From Myotis daubentonii (Eukaryota; Chordata; Mammalia; Chiroptera; Vespertilionidae): a stretch of DNA of 64,000 nt. Positions 34,086 through 47,455 of this stretch are shown here, one piece after another. The stretch spans positions 146,975,549 to 147,039,548 of the forward strand of contig NC_081840.1 of NCBI RefSeq assembly GCF_963259705.1, in the 5' to 3' direction. The notes under the pieces were generated by a model, which saw only the letters and a list, made by a program, of their open reading frames with translations, was not told the origin of the DNA and did not search any database. Numbering within the stretch: position 1 is the stretch's first letter; every line of letters begins with the position of its first letter. The translations under genes and the position numbers were made by a program.

Positions 34086-36812
34086 ATTCAAGGAATATCT
34101 TGGCTCCAGAAATCAGGCTCAGGAAAACAGTTATGAGAAAACTGAAGGGTCTCTCTATTCCTGAAACTATAACATGCTCCAGAAAGCCCTCCTCTGCAGA
34201 TGCCTGTCCAGTGTTCAAACTCATTTTCAGAAACAATCACACCTGTCTTATTTCATCCAAGAAATATGTTTGATAATATGCTGAAGCTAAATAAAAAACT
34301 CCCAATATGATAATAAATTATCAGGCAGAAGAACATAATAGTTATGAAAAACTCCTTCCAAATTGATACGGAGTATCACATCTACTAGTTGGGAAATACT
34401 CCACACACCTTTCATTCAAGAGTCAGCCAACCAGCCAATACTAACTTCTAAGTCCCACCCACCCTAGAAGTATTCCTCTGTCCTGATAGAGCTAGGTGAC
34501 TGCAGAGGACAGAACATTTCTCTTGGAATCCCTGTATTAAAAAATCAAAATGCCATTTAAATCCAGAATAAAGACTATTTAATGCATAGATTAGATTACA
34601 TGCCTTAATCAGCAGTTTCTCTTGGTACTTATCCCACCAGCAAAGCACAGCAGTACCTTGCCCATTTTCCTGGAAAACTTCAAAGTGCCCTTCACGTAAC
34701 CATGGAACGATGTGAGCCATAAAAGAACTGCTTGGAAAGAAGTTTGCGTTTTCTTAATAGCCCTAACCACACTACACAGATATGTCAAAATGTAAAAGAG
34801 AACAGAACTCTTAATGCTTTGTACAATGTATACAGTTCCTGGGCTTTGATGTTTCTGTTTCTGCTCCTTTAGTGTAAAATCGTCTGGATTTTTAAAAAAT
34901 CTTTTATGTCTCATTACTGACCTGTCAAACATTATTTTAACTTAAAGAGTAGCTGACGCCTTGCAGTAAACCTTGAAAATCCCCCTGTTTAAAAAAACAA
35001 TCTGCCTTTATGCTCTGCATATCTAGTGTGGTTATGTTTTTATTGCAGGGAGCATGTCACGGAGAGAAATCTTAGACACAGGTTTGGATGTCAAAACGGA
35101 TGGAGCCACGTAGGAGCACAGGACAGGTCTCTTGTGCTGATGCTAAGTGCCTGGTGTCTCAGGGGGGTTAAAACGGAAATTCAGAGCCTTTGAAAAGCTC
35201 AGGGATGTCAAAGGCATCTCCACATCCTTTCAGGCCCCCATAGGATACCCCCAAACTCCTCTCTTAACACCACTTTCTTATTTATGCAAGTTCACAAATT
35301 TAAAGTAATTACCTAACTTCTAAACCAATGTTTCTCTTTAAAATGAATTAAACATTTCTCTCAGGTACCATTTCAATTGGCTGGACAAAGATCACTTCCC
35401 CTCTACCACCAACTCCCACTTTTTATGTCATTGTTTTGGCAAGCACTGACTTGATTTCCCTTCCTTCCCCTCCCCGTCCCAGTTTTGTCCCCCTCCGGAA
35501 CAGACTGTTTGAAGTGTTTCCCAACAGCCTCACTGAGGAGGAGGTAACAATGCACAGAAATGCTGTGTGACTTAGTGAGCTTGAAAGGTCTGGACATCAG
35601 AGGGAAGGAAGTGGGGATCTGCATAAAAGAGGTTTTCTTCATGATTGAACTGAATGGAATTGTTTGGGAGGAAGTGATACATGTTCCCATTCATGGGTGG
35701 TAGGGTTGTCCTGAAAGACAGAAGGTAGCAGGAGATACTATAATTGGACTCCCTCTCAAGTGTGTAAAAGCCACTGCATTATCATCAATGGCACTTTTTC
35801 CATTTATATCCTGCAATTGTTAGTCATGTTTATGAGACTAGCGAAGTATTAGCCTTGTATTTCTTTTGCCATTATGAGAATGTCTTTAATTAATGAATGA
35901 GCTGGAACTATAGTGTTCTGTAAGTCTTGTGTAAGATACCAAATAGCATTCATGAGATGATGATAAATGAGGGTACTTTTAAAACAATTCTCAATAAAGC
36001 ATGTACTTTGAATAAAAGTGCATTGCTTCTTATTAGAAACCATGGGTTAATTCATGTCCACTTAAACCTTTTCATATTTAATTTTTAGAAATCTGAATAG
36101 AAGATTCAAAAACACTTTTTAATAGTAATTCATGTATTTGAGTAATTTTTTTCTAGGCTATCCACTGGAGAATGTCCCCTGTTTTCTAATTGCAAGAATT
36201 CATCAGACCTCAAAGTAATTTTCTCCTATTCCATATACCTTTCCAACTTTGACAATATACTCTTACCCATCTCTATGTGAAATCAGAAGGCTGGACAAAA
36301 TGCCTTTTGAGATCCCTTTAATTTACATTTAAAATTCCAGAAATCAATTAATTAATCCATGAAGAAACAACCTTTGAGAGGAGAGTAAAATCATATTTAT
36401 ATGCATGTTTTTTAAAAGTTTTGAGATTAGGCATTGAAATTTTCATTCATTCATTTGTTCATGCATCTCTTTAGGCTCTGAGTTATAAATATTATAATAT
36501 TCCATCCCCAAAAGGAAACACGATCTAATAAGTCAGCATTCCCATATTTTTTTCTTATTATACTCTCCCATTTCCCTTAATTCCAAAGCAATGCTTTATT
36601 ACTTTTTAACTGCTAATAGAAGTTTTGAATTTAAATGACTGCTTAAATAACTTACATATTTCTAACTATTTGAGAAACTAATTATATCCCTGGTATAACT
36701 GTGGATTGGAGAAAAATTGATATATTAGTAATTTTTCATTTTATTTTTTTATTTTCTTGCTATCTCTCTCTGGAACGTACAAGTAAGTATTCAACTACAC
36801 ATACACAGATAA
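34086..36812. other. 2.7 kb of unassigned DNA
   Basis: No Helitron, SINE or LINE signature seen. Minus frames 34448-34720, 34609-34932 and 35403-35690 have no recognisable product. TTTTTATTGCAG/GG at about 35038-35050 resembles a splice acceptor, but no donor-bounded open exon follows. Confidence 0.4.
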
Positions 36813-37599
36813 TCCTAATATATAAAAACCCTGGGTCCATCAGGACCGGAGGCTCAACCAACTAGAAGTCAGTCCTGCAGTCAGCCCTGAGTTGCCAGGC
36901 GACCCAGCACTGACTGCTGAGGGGGCTGTGAACCAGGCCCAGACAGAGAAAGGCCTGAAGAAAGAAGCAGGGTCTGATCTGTAGCCTCTGTGGCAGTTGT
37001 TGATCAGCACTTGCCTCTCTGTTTCTCTCCAGGCCTGGCCAGCAGCCCTGCCTCCATTTCTCTTCAGGCCTCTACTGGGGCTGCTGATCAGCCCTGCCTT
37101 TGTGATCAGGCCCGTTGATAGGCCCAGAGAAGCTGACTGGCATAGAAACTGACCAATTAGAACCAAATTGGCTGGCAGAGGAGGACAGTTGGGGGTGATC
37201 AGGCAGGCAGAGGCAGTTAGGAGAGATCAGGCCTGCAGAAAAGGGTAGTTAGGGGAGACCAGGCTTGCAGGGGAAGATAGTTGGGGGCAAGATCAGGCCA
37301 GCAGGGGAGGGCAGTTGGGGGCGATCAGGCTGGCAGGGGAGCAGTTAGGTGTTAATTAGACTGGCAGGGGAGCAGTTAGGGGGTGATCAGGCTGACAAGC
37401 AGAAGAGGTTAGGGACAATCAGGCAGGCAGGCAAGTAGTTAGGAGCCAGCAGTCCCAGATTGTGAGAGGGATGTCCGACTGCCAGATTGGGCCTAAACCG
37501 GCAGTCAGACACCCCCCCAAGGAGTCCAGGATTGGAGAGGGTGCAGGATGGCTTAGGGACACCCACCCAGTGCATGAAATTCGTGCACTGGGCCTCTAG
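36813..37599 (+). mobile_element. Helitron, 787 bp, with GC-rich internal repeats
   Basis: 5' end TCCTAATATATAAAAACCC after A. The 3' hairpin is AGTGCATGAAATTCGTGCACT followed by GGGCCTCTAG at 37599 and host T. 37180-37440 holds an imperfect repeat of GGCAGTTGGGGGCGATCAGG-like units (~40-50 bp). The middle part (36870-37170) has a pyrimidine run ending in CAG (TGTTTCTCTCCAG, 37021-37033). That could be a captured intron-exon border, but nothing confirms it. Confidence 0.9.
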
Positions 37600-40500
37600 T
37601 GTTGTATAGAATACCAAAGGTCCTTTTTTCCAGAGTCCTTTTCCTCTCATCTTCTTTAATGTCTATCTTCATATCTTAAATTTAAATAAATGCATCCAGG
37701 GAATTATAAATTGATTTACTTTTGCTGCCTTTCTTAAAAATATGTCTGATTAGTTAATTTTATGATTATTAAGTATCAATTGCTTCCGACACAGCAACTT
37801 TACCTACATCATTCTTGCATTTTTCTTTTGAAGCTCTTCTTTCACAGAAAATCACTTAGAATGTTTGTTCTTCATACGTTGTAAGTCAATAACATGCTAG
37901 TAAATTTTGTTCTCTTTTACTTCAACTGTAACCTTATTAATTTTAATACCTTTCAATTTTTACTTTTCTTTCTCTAAATCTAAATAAATTTTTAGGAAAT
38001 ATCAAAACAGTAATTTTCTTTTATTTCCCAATAAAATATGAGACACCAGAGCATGCCATAAAATCCCAGGCAGGAACTCACTGACAATGGGAAGAAGGCA
38101 TTGAATGCTTTCTGTAGTCAGTAAGTGATGATGTTCTACTTTATTTTTACCTTGGAGGTGCCTTTGTGCAACAAGAAAACATTGTTGAGAATGTAAAAGC
38201 AAAAAGTAAGTTTGATGAAAATAACCACAAGTTGATAGAATTTAAGATTTTAAGGAAGATTAGAAGTAAAAAATAGTTAAAGTAAATTAATGTCAATCAT
38301 GGTTTCACAGCCTTGGAAAATAACAGAAAAATGTACTAGGTGACATAATAAGATGATCAAACTATCAGCACTTTTGTAGAGCTGAACATGAAAACCAAAT
38401 TTAAAAGCCTGAAGATGAGGTTCCCATGTCTTCTCAGAGCCTGGTCCCTTATATCGCTGTGCTGCTGGTGCTGCTCTGTATCCAGTACAACAAACAGTCA
38501 CAACTCCCAACATAATAAAAACACAACCTTTTTTTTGTGTCCAGTTGTCCACTCAAAATGTATTCAGTGGTGGTGATATTCTCCTGACCTTGATGAAACC
38601 TCAATAAATTACATACCTTTAATGATAATGTCAGGTAATAACAGTCTTAAAGTCACTGGAAGTTGCAAACAGAGGTTCAATTCGGTAAGTAAAATGCCAA
38701 ATCCTATAATCCTATGCATGGACTTGTAAACTTGATGTAGTGTGAAATTCTCCTTTCCAGCTGGCTAGAAGCCGTGGAGTCTGTTATGGAACAGGTGGTC
38801 AGATTTTTCTTTGCTGCCCCCTTTCCCCTCACAAACTTGAACCCTCCTCTTTGGCTCCTCAGGTTGTCCACTCCTCCCAGTCTGTTGCAGGTAGGGTTTC
38901 TCGCCCTCCCCTCCCAAGAGGATTCAAAACAAGTTTTCTGCAAAATGGGGAGCCCACCCTTGGTTCACTGTTTGCACCACACTCAGTAGAAGTGGACTAT
39001 TATGCAAATAGAATGTGTACCCCTCTCTCTGGCATGAATTATACATCCTCTAATGAGGCTGCTTTGAGGTGAAGGAGGTAGCACCCCACCCCTCCTTTTG
39101 GGGAGTACATGTGGGCCCACAACCAGCAACAGCATTCTTTTTTATATCCCTCAAAGGTTTTAACACTATCTAGCTTGTCTAACTGACCTATTTGGAGAGT
39201 TGTTCTTCATATTCTAACACATTAGAAATTCACATATATTGTACCTTGACACCTTGATCAAAATATAATTTTTTACCTTCAATTACAAAGCCACAAACAG
39301 AGCTTCTGTCTCTGGAAGCCTGCTCATTGGGTTCAGTCAGTTTACATGGAAGGAGCAGTGTTTGTTGATGGTTATAGACCAGAGTTAGAAAACTCAAGCT
39401 GCGATAGCCAGGAACATGGGTGAACAACTCTACGCAGGTGGGAGTGCGGCAGAGTAGGACAAGGTGCTTATTCAAAGGAACAGATGCCGCTTGGCCATTG
39501 TGAGTGAGTGCGGATATCAGCATTTATAATTTTTCAAGAAAAGTTGAAATTCCAGATTTTTATGTTCATTGTGGGCTTAAAATGTTGTTGTAAAAACTTT
39601 GTTCAGGCTTCATATTAAAAGCTTAGTGGGCCAGAGTCTGATAGAAGACCAGTGGTTTGTGATCTCTGTGATAGGCAGTGCCCTCAATTATGCCCAGCTG
39701 TCATTCACGTTCAGGCGTTTGGTGACTAGATGCTCAGGTGAGAGTAAGACAGCTGAGCAACTCAAACTCCTACTCTATCCTGACAACAAAGCTCAGTGTA
39801 TAAAGGTGGTAGTCACTTTCTGAATAGTACAGACAACTAAGACACTGCAAGACTGGAGGTGGGTGGGTAAATGTACTTTTGTTGGGAGCTATTTTTTACT
39901 TTCCTTGCGTATTTACAAACAGCCAGATGCATACAAGAAGCAGAACAGGTTTCCTTTCATCACACTAATCCTAGACTAAGCATACTCCTCTTCCTGGTTT
40001 GCTTTGTTCAAGTATTGGTGGTGATATAAATGTTGAAGGTCATTATCTACCAGGGAGATTAATCCCCAATGGGTAGTCACATTTGCAACCTAAATTTAAA
40101 ACACTTTTTTTTTAGATGCTTTGAACCAATGAGCTCAAGCTGCTGATTCTCAGATGCCATCCCAAGAACTTCAAATGGAATATTATATTATGTACAGAGA
40201 TAGACCTCCACATTCGATACCTCCCTCACCTGCCCCCCCATAACACACACTTGGGGGAAGGGGGAAATGATGTTTCAAGCAATGCTGCATAAGTTATGGT
40301 TACAGGGGACTCGGTTTACTATTCTGTCTACTTGTGTTTATGTTTAACAATAAAAATGTTGCAAATGCAGTAGAGACCTGGTTATAACAAGAACTACTAA
40401 TGCAATCAGAATATTAGATTTTTTGAAAGAAGTAATTATTTATTTGTAGATGAACTCATTACATCATAATTATCTTGCTATGAAAATTGCATTGAATATC

Positions 40501-40644
40501 TAATGTTAAAACATTGCCCCAAAACAAATGTTGGTACAGTCCCTCACTTTCTATTGGTTTGCAATTCAATGGACTCTAAGAAACTTGAGTTTTGTTGTGT
40601 TTTGGTTTACTATTAACTGTGTAGACAAGAAGAATAGTTCGATA
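37600..40644. other. 3 kb of unassigned DNA
   Basis: No transposon signature recognised. Overlapping frames (38277-38552, 38774-38989, 39230-39523, 39599-39823) lack recognisable products. 38700-39100 is less AT-rich than its surroundings. Confidence 0.4.
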
Positions 40645-40658
40645 AAAATGTTAAGTGT

Positions 40659-40856
40659 GCCCTAACTGGTTTGGCTCAGTGGATAGAGCATCGGTCTGTT
40701 AACTGAAGGGTCCCAGGTTCAATTCCGGTCAAGGGCATGTACCTTGGTTGCTGGCACATCCCCAGTGGGGGGTATGCAGGAGGCACCTGATCAATGTTTC
40801 TAACTCTCTATCCCTCTCCCTTCCTCTCTGTAAAAAATCAATAAAATATATTTTTT
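40659..40856 (+). mobile_element. Ves SINE with 14-bp TSD
   Basis: Starts GCCCTAACTGGTTTGGCTCAG, with B box GGTTCAATTCC. The CATCGATGTTTC block is shortened, and the tail is AAAAAATCAATAAAATAT. Perfect duplication AAAATGTTAAGTGT at 40645-40658 and 40857-40870. Confidence 0.97.
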
Positions 40857-40870
40857 AAAATGTTAAGTGT

Positions 40871-41462
40871 ATTCCTTACTGTCTATCTAACTTATCATTG
40901 CTTAAAATTCAAGATAGTACCTGGAAGAAAGTGGGAACTCTAAAATGTTTATTAAATAAGGTGGATATATAGTAGCTGAAGTAGAGTACTAATATTATAC
41001 AGATCCCTTATTTCAGGTAAGATTGAGGTTAGGGTGTGGAGAAAGTATATCTTGGGGTGGTTGATTACATACTTTGAAAGCTACCTAAGTACCACATACA
41101 TATACATGCATATCTATTGGAGACATGTGAACATATGTAAAAGGATTTATTTGCGTACTTAGCTGTAGAGTTAAAATTTGTTGAGATATATTTAATTACA
41201 ACATAAATTCAAATTGTTTAAAGCCCAAAGTTTCAGTCTATTCAATCTATACAATCTATATGTTCTAGTTTATGGCACTGAACTTGCAACATTGAGGAAA
41301 GCACTGCACATCAGAATGACACATACCTAAATCATAAACTAAAAGTTTATATCTCCATTTTTACAGGTTTTAAATAGGTTTCAATGAAGTAAACAAGCAA
41401 ACAAACAAACAAACAAAAAAAACAGCTTGGGTGACTGCTGCAGAGCAAAAAAATGTCTGGTT
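40871..41462. other. Unassigned DNA with (CAAA)n
   Basis: A (CAAA)n run at about 41394-41420; otherwise nothing recognised. Confidence 0.4.
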
Positions 41463-41477
41463 AAAATATTTCATTCT

Positions 41478-41679
41478 GCCAGGCTGGTGTGGCTCAGTGG
41501 TTGAGCATCCACCTATAAACTAGGAAGTCATGGTTTGGGACCATGCCCGGGTTATGGGCTCAATCCCCAGTAGGAGGCATGCAGGAGGCAGCCAATCAAT
41601 GATTCTCTCTCATTATTGATGTTTCTATCTCTCTCTGCTTCTCCCTTCCTCTCTGAAATCAATTTTAAAAAGGACGAAA
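41478..41679 (+). mobile_element. Ves-type SINE with 15-bp TSD
   Basis: GCCAGGCTGGTGTGGCTCAG start, degraded B box, CAATCCCCAGTAGGAGGC, and CTCTGAAATCAATTTT tail. Perfect duplication AAAATATTTCATTCT at 41463-41477 and 41680-41694. Confidence 0.95.
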
Positions 41680-41694
41680 AAAATATTTCATTCT

Positions 41695-42939
41695 TACAGT
41701 TTCTTCAGATTTGAGATATTGAAGGGAAAGATAGTTTTACTAAGGTCAGAAAATGAAAAGGAAGAAACTCTAGCCAAGGCATTGTCACATTAAAGACAGA
41801 CCCAAGCCCTCTTGATTTCTTCCAGTTTTTCCTTCAAACTGAGTAAAGATGCCGTACTTACTTTAAGAAGTCCCCCTACTTTAAGACCTGTTTCATATAA
41901 GAGCCAGAATATTTTGGAAAGTCCCAGAAACTCATCTTCATTAGCAGCAGCTTGAAGAAATAAGGAAATGCCCATGATAGCATAGTATTAAAAGTCATGA
42001 ACAGGAGAGATATTCAAGAAAGTCTCCTTAGCAGGCATTCTAGGAAGGAATATAAATATTTGCTAAAATAAAAACACATTTTCCAGAAAGACCTTTTCCA
42101 CTTCAGGAGGAAAACATATGTTTATGGTAAAACATAAGAGCCAAGAATTTTACCAATAGACTTGTCATTAAGGAAATTGGTGTTTTATTGACACCCAAAA
42201 AAATATTGTAGATGGGCAATAATTTCTACTGGACTGTGTCCTGAGTTGTGGTCCTCTAATTCATTCATGAAGAAAAACTTCAATATAAACTAGATGTTGA
42301 CATCTGGTATCTTGTAGGTCTTCATTCAAAGGTAGCATAAATAAGGCAAACATGGCAAGTCTCTGTTCAAAAGAAACAATAACACTCTATGATCTTTATG
42401 GCATTCTCCTTCCAAGACTTCAAAGCCTCTGATAAGTAATATGTCATGAACTATTCCATGGGCAGGAGACAGATAAGGCAAAAAATACCATTCTCCTTAC
42501 TTCACAGGAATAGAATCTGAAAAGATGAAAAGAGAAGTAACTTCAAACCAGGCTTCTCTTCAGTAAAAAAACACCATATAAATCTAACAGGATGCATCCA
42601 ACCACAACTACTAGTACGTGCTTAATTTAAGCAAAACTACGTGATTTCTTATTTACTTTGATAATTTTGGCAAAATCAAATTGTTTCCTTGAATTTCCAT
42701 TTTTCTTATAGCTTCTTTCTGCAATTCAGCTTCCAGACTGCCTACCAGGGTCTCTAAAACCCTGGTACTTTCATTATCTCAATTAAAATCTTTAGTGGAT
42801 TCACATGGTCTGCACTATATTAACTAGAGAATCCTCTGGGTGGGATTCTTCAATGTATTACACTCTTCATTCATTCATTAATGCATTTATTCAACACATT
42901 TCTTCCTACCACATTCCCTGCACTCTGACCATACTAAGA
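41695..42939. other. Unassigned DNA
   Basis: No feature recognised. A CATTCATTCATTAATGCATTTATTC stretch near 42868 may be a trace of an old LINE. Confidence 0.4.
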
Positions 42940-43404
42940 CCAGAGGCCCAGTGCATGAAAATTCATGCACTGGAGGAGGGGGTTCCCTCAGCCCAGCCTA
43001 CCCCCTCTCACAGTCCAGGATCCCTCAGGGGCGGGAGGTGACCCAGCGATCAGGGGAAGGCAATGCCCCCATCACACCTTTGCTGCTACCATTGCCAGCA
43101 GCGCAAGCCTTGGCCGGCCCTGGTTACCTACGCCTTTGGCTGGCCCTGGGCAGCTGGGCAGCTGCCATCGGTGGCTTGCCTGTGCCTCTGTCCAACCCTG
43201 GGCGGTTGGACAACCACCATCCAAGGCTTGCCTGCGTGTCAGCCGGCCCTGCTTGCCTGAGCCTCAGTCAGTGGGGAGTGCAGGAGGACCCAAGGCCCCC
43301 AGCAGGGCTGATGGGACTGGGCGCCGCCATCCTGTGGCTGTGGGTGCCACCATCTTGTAAGGGTGTGATGGTCAATTAGCATATTCCCTCTTTATTATAT
43401 AGGA
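42940..43404 (-). mobile_element. Helitron, antisense, 465 bp
   Basis: On minus it starts TCCTATATAATAAAGAGGG (43404 downward) and ends with GTGCATGAATTTTCATGCAC, then TGGGCCTCTGG at 42940 (CTGG still fits CTRR). Frames up to 142 codons inside come from GC-rich sequence. Confidence 0.9.
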
Positions 43405-43514
43405 TGTTCAATATCACTTGCACAACTTGATAGATTTTCATATTTTCTTATTTTGTTTCTCCTACTGGAACTGCTTTTACTTTTGTTCATCTGACAAAAG
43501 GAAATTCTAATTCA

Positions 43515-43717
43515 GCCCTAGCTGGTTTGGTTCAGTAGATAGACATCAGCCTGCAGACTGAAGGGTCTCAGGTTCGATTCCAGTCAAGGGCACATGCCCG
43601 GGTTGTGGGCTCGATCCCCAGTAGGGGGTGTACAGGAGGCAGCCAATCAATTATTCTCTCTCTCCCTCTCCCTTCCTCTCTGAAATCAATAAAAATATTT
43701 TTTAAAAAGGAAAAATA
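43515..43717 (+). mobile_element. Ves SINE with 13-bp TSD
   Basis: GCCCTAGCTGGTTTGG start, B box GGTTCGATTCC, and CTCTGAAATCAATAAAAAT tail. Perfect duplication AAATTCTAATTCA at 43502-43514 and 43718-43730. Confidence 0.97.
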
Positions 43718-43744
43718 AAATTCTAATTCATATCAAGATGAAAT

Positions 43745-43990
43745 TCACATATTTTGTCCTTTGTGATTCAATTCTTGAATCACCTAAGAAAACAAATCAT
43801 TTCTTCCTCTGTGCTTTTACAACAACTTATTCATATCATCAATACAATACTTATTGCACTAGAATTAGTTAAAGATATTTTTTTCTTTTACTGGATGTCA
43901 GAGACCATCACTTATTCATGTCTGTTAACTTATGTGCCCAGAATGTTACTTGGAAACTCAATGAACATTTGTTAAATTGAAATAAATCAG
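43745..43990 (+). mobile_element. L2 LINE 3' end
   Basis: ATCACTTATTCATGTCTG, TATGTGCCCAGAATG, then AACTCAATGAACATTTGTTAAATTG fits the sense L2 end. Confidence 0.65.
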
Positions 43991-44244
43991 TTACAGATAC
44001 TTTAAAAACCTACTATTGTTTCAACATTATGATTTTTGAAGTCACTAGTGTACTAGAAGGTGTGAGCATTCACAGCATGTAAAGAAAAGAGGTCTCAATT
44101 TGAATTTGCTTATAATTACAAAAGAAGGGAAGACAAGTAGATATCACTAATGCAATTCTACATCCAATGTAGTAGTTATGTTGAAACCTGATTCAAATAA
44201 AGGCCCCTTTCTTACTATTATTCCCTGTTGTCCATTAAAAAGCA
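43991..44244. other. Unassigned DNA
   Basis: Nothing recognised. Confidence 0.4.
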
Positions 44245-44573
44245 TTTTCATACATAAAGAGAAGGATGACAGTCAACAGGGGTGGGAATGGGGGCTGGGG
44301 CTCTGGAGGGTGAATTGATTGAACCAAAAAGAAAAAAAATAGAGGACAAAACACATGAACATGGACAACAGTATGGTGGTTGCTGGTGGGGAGGGCAAGA
44401 GGAGGCCGTGGAGGAGAGTATAGGGGGGATAAATGGTGCTGAACAGAGACTTGACTTGGGGTGGTAAATATGCAATACAGTGTACAGATGATGTGTTGTA
44501 GAATTGTTCACCTGTGTAATTTTGTTAACCAGTGTCACTCCAATAAATTCAATTAAAAAAAAAGAAAAAAAGA
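44245..44573 (+). mobile_element. L1 3' UTR fragment
   Basis: Sense L1 end: GAACATGGACAACAGTATGG, GTGGTTGCTGGTGGGGAGG, GTAGAATTGTTCACCTGTG, CACTCCAATAAATTC and poly-A. Its last ~70 bases are the reverse complement type of 24935-25010. Confidence 0.9.
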
Positions 44574-47249
44574 AATATTCTATATTCTTCTGAGGATATC
44601 ATCATTTTTTCTAAATTAATAATCTCTTTGTACCAAATGAAATATCTACCAAGTTTTAGCATTTATATTGAGGCTCTCTGCTCTAAATAATGCTGGCACA
44701 CAATTATCAATATAGATATTATGTCTTATCTATGTGCTTCTTATTGATGAATTCATAGGCAGGATTAACAATCTTTATTATATAATTGATCTGAGATGCT
44801 GAGATGTTTGTAAGAGTACAAAACTACAATTCAAACAATTTTGAATTTCTAAATGAACCTTAATGATTAGACCACTAAATATTATTCATCCAATTAGAGA
44901 GGAAAGGATGGTTATATGCTTTGAAAGTGGATTTGACTTTGAACCAGAGTTAACTCTTTCAAACAAGTTTTTAGTGGTGAATAGAAGAAATAAATTTGTA
45001 AGCTAGTTGACTCCCACTGACTGTCCTATGGAATTCCATCTACCATAATGCTGGTCCATATGCAAATATTGTATATATTATATAGTCCAAAATGAAGTAA
45101 ATAGATTAATGTGACCTTCCCTTGAGATGCACAAAAGACAATTGCTAGAATTAATTGACCTTTTAAACTCTATTGAGTGACATAAGTTATTGAGCATCTC
45201 TAACTTTAATGCTGAGCTTTGTCAACATGCCAATGATATAACCATATTTGAATCTGGAGAATGCCGGGTCATTTCTGTAAGAAAGCACACGACGTACTGT
45301 AGTAGGATACAAGGAGGATTGGCTCACTTATCTTTACATATAAACAATAGAATTTCCTTAGAAAAATGGGATGCAATGCGAGTGATGTGCTCTGTTATGT
45401 AATGAATGCTTAATCATGGAAACCATAAAAGTTTTACTCTATTGGAACATGTTAAGTTTCAAAGTCAAGGAAGGAAGAATAAAATGGTATATAGGGCTGT
45501 GCAGTTACATTTTAGAGGCAGCATAGAAAAAGAAGTACATCTCAAAAGAGAACTCAAAGAAAGTGGTGATTTCTGAGTTTTTCCATGTTTCCAGAAGAAC
45601 TTTACAAAAATTTGTTCTTAACAAACACATAACAAAATTCACTGAGATCAAGAGGGTGAAATGAAGCACCTCAGGGGAGGCATTCTCAATCTGCTTAGTA
45701 AATCCGCTATTTTTGCAAATCTACTGGGATCTCCAGAACGTGTGTAGCCCATCCTAGATTTAGTAAACACAGAATGATAGGATATGTCTTGTATATACTT
45801 ACATTTGCACTACCTTTGAAGAAAACACAATTTTTTTCAGAGTCCCACTTATGCACTCACCTCTTTTGACTCTTTTAAGACAGGTTTGTATTAGCAGGAA
45901 AAAAGTTCATTCTTAGTAAGTACAATCACTTATCCTTAAAATAAGTTCGCTATTCAAGTAATCTTATGGGCAAAAGAGGACACATAATTGCCTGAAAGAA
46001 AAAACGTTTTGCATAACTTATTAGACTAAGGAAGTAGTATGTGTAAAATGTATAAGCAACACGAAGTGATGCATTTAGAGTCAGAGCATAATACATTTTG
46101 TATCTTATAAATTTCCTATTCAACAGAACAAACATGAACTTATTTTTTAGTTCTTCCATGTTTCTAGTGGTTTTGAAAAATGAGTTTGCCTCCCTCCATA
46201 ATGGTCACAATTATTTGCAAGGTTTTACTTCTGTCATATCTCTCACAGTTGCTAAAATTTACTTCTTTCTATGACAAATTATTTTGGCACAATTTGCATG
46301 TATCCAAACATTTATTGACATTTTGTTATCATTAAATGACTACAACAAATGGAAAATAAGAAAGAAGAAGCATTCCATTTCTTACACAGTCACTCAGAAC
46401 ACTTTAACTTGAATTTTTTGCTCCATCAACAGAACAATAGCATTTCTTAGGCTTGAAAAACAAAAAAATATTTAGATCTGCAGCAAAAGAGTTTCAAAGT
46501 CACAGATTTTCTAAAAAATATATTATTAATTATATATTCTATCTCAGACTCCATGCTGATTTTCTCTTTGACAAACTACAGGTAAATACTTATTGGGTCA
46601 ATATTTTATATAAGAAATTGTAGATTTGGAGCAAGGTTATTCTACTATGGACCAGTGTTACAAACTTGGTTAAATCTTGTCCTTGCCTAAGCCTATTTGT
46701 GACAATGTCTTCTATAATGGCACACATTTGTTGACTTTTATTCAACCTTTTACTCTAAGCAAAAAATTAATTATCAATATTGGCTGAGTGATTTCACCTA
46801 CTGGGAGAATTATATCTGTTCTGGGAAAATAAGGATTGAAAGAAATGGCATATTAACTCTACACATAATTTTAAAGAACATAAAAGTTTCTGTGTTCTAA
46901 TTTTGCCCATTTTATTTCTACATATTTCATTGATTTATTTGGTCACCACAACTATGTCTGATATTCAGAATATAATGTTCATTCTATATTACATGCTTAG
47001 GACATGCCATGTCACTGACTATGAGGACTCTTAAGGGGAAATTGGTTCAGCTTGCTAGCCATTATCAGAAAAGGTTGCTTAGAGTTATTTACTTTAAAAC
47101 CAAAATTATTTGGATCAATTACCTTTCAAAATGTAATGGATTATATCAACACCATATAACAAGATAATTTAGACTTAAGAATATATTCATAACTATTTCA
47201 TCCTGACAGATTCAAGAAAGAAATTGTTTTCTTATAACTAGAAATGAAG
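44574..47249. other. 2.7 kb of unassigned AT-rich DNA
   Basis: No transposon signature or recognisable gene. Frames 45190-45402 and 45950-46159 have no recognisable product. Confidence 0.4.
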
Positions 47250-47344
47250 TCCTGTTGGTGTGGCTCAGATGGTTGACGGTCATCTTATGCACCAGGAGGC
47301 TGCTGGATCAATTCCCTATCGGGGTATCTGCCCAATCTGTGGGA

Positions 47345-47402
<58 letters not shown>

Positions 47403-47448
47403 ACCCTTCTTATCACTAAAATCAATAAAAACATATTTTTTAAAAAAC
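47250..47448 (+). mobile_element. Ves-type SINE with expanded TC tract
   Basis: GTCCTGTTGGTGTGGCTCAG start, GATCAATTCCC B-box region, ACTAAAATCAATAAAAAC tail. The internal pyrimidine stretch has grown into a pure (TC)n repeat. Confidence 0.88.
47349..47400 (+). repeat. (TC)26 microsatellite inside a SINE
   Basis: Uninterrupted TC dinucleotides replacing the normal TCTCTC...CATCGATG segment of the SINE. Confidence 0.97.
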
Positions 47449-47455
47449 TACAAGT

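Noticed and set aside
35038..35120. Splice-acceptor-like TTTTTATTGCAG followed by possible exon
   Set aside because: Such a tract is common by chance; no open frame with a donor of convincing quality follows.
42951..43379. 131- and 142-codon frames
   Set aside because: Fully inside an antisense Helitron and overlapping in two phases.
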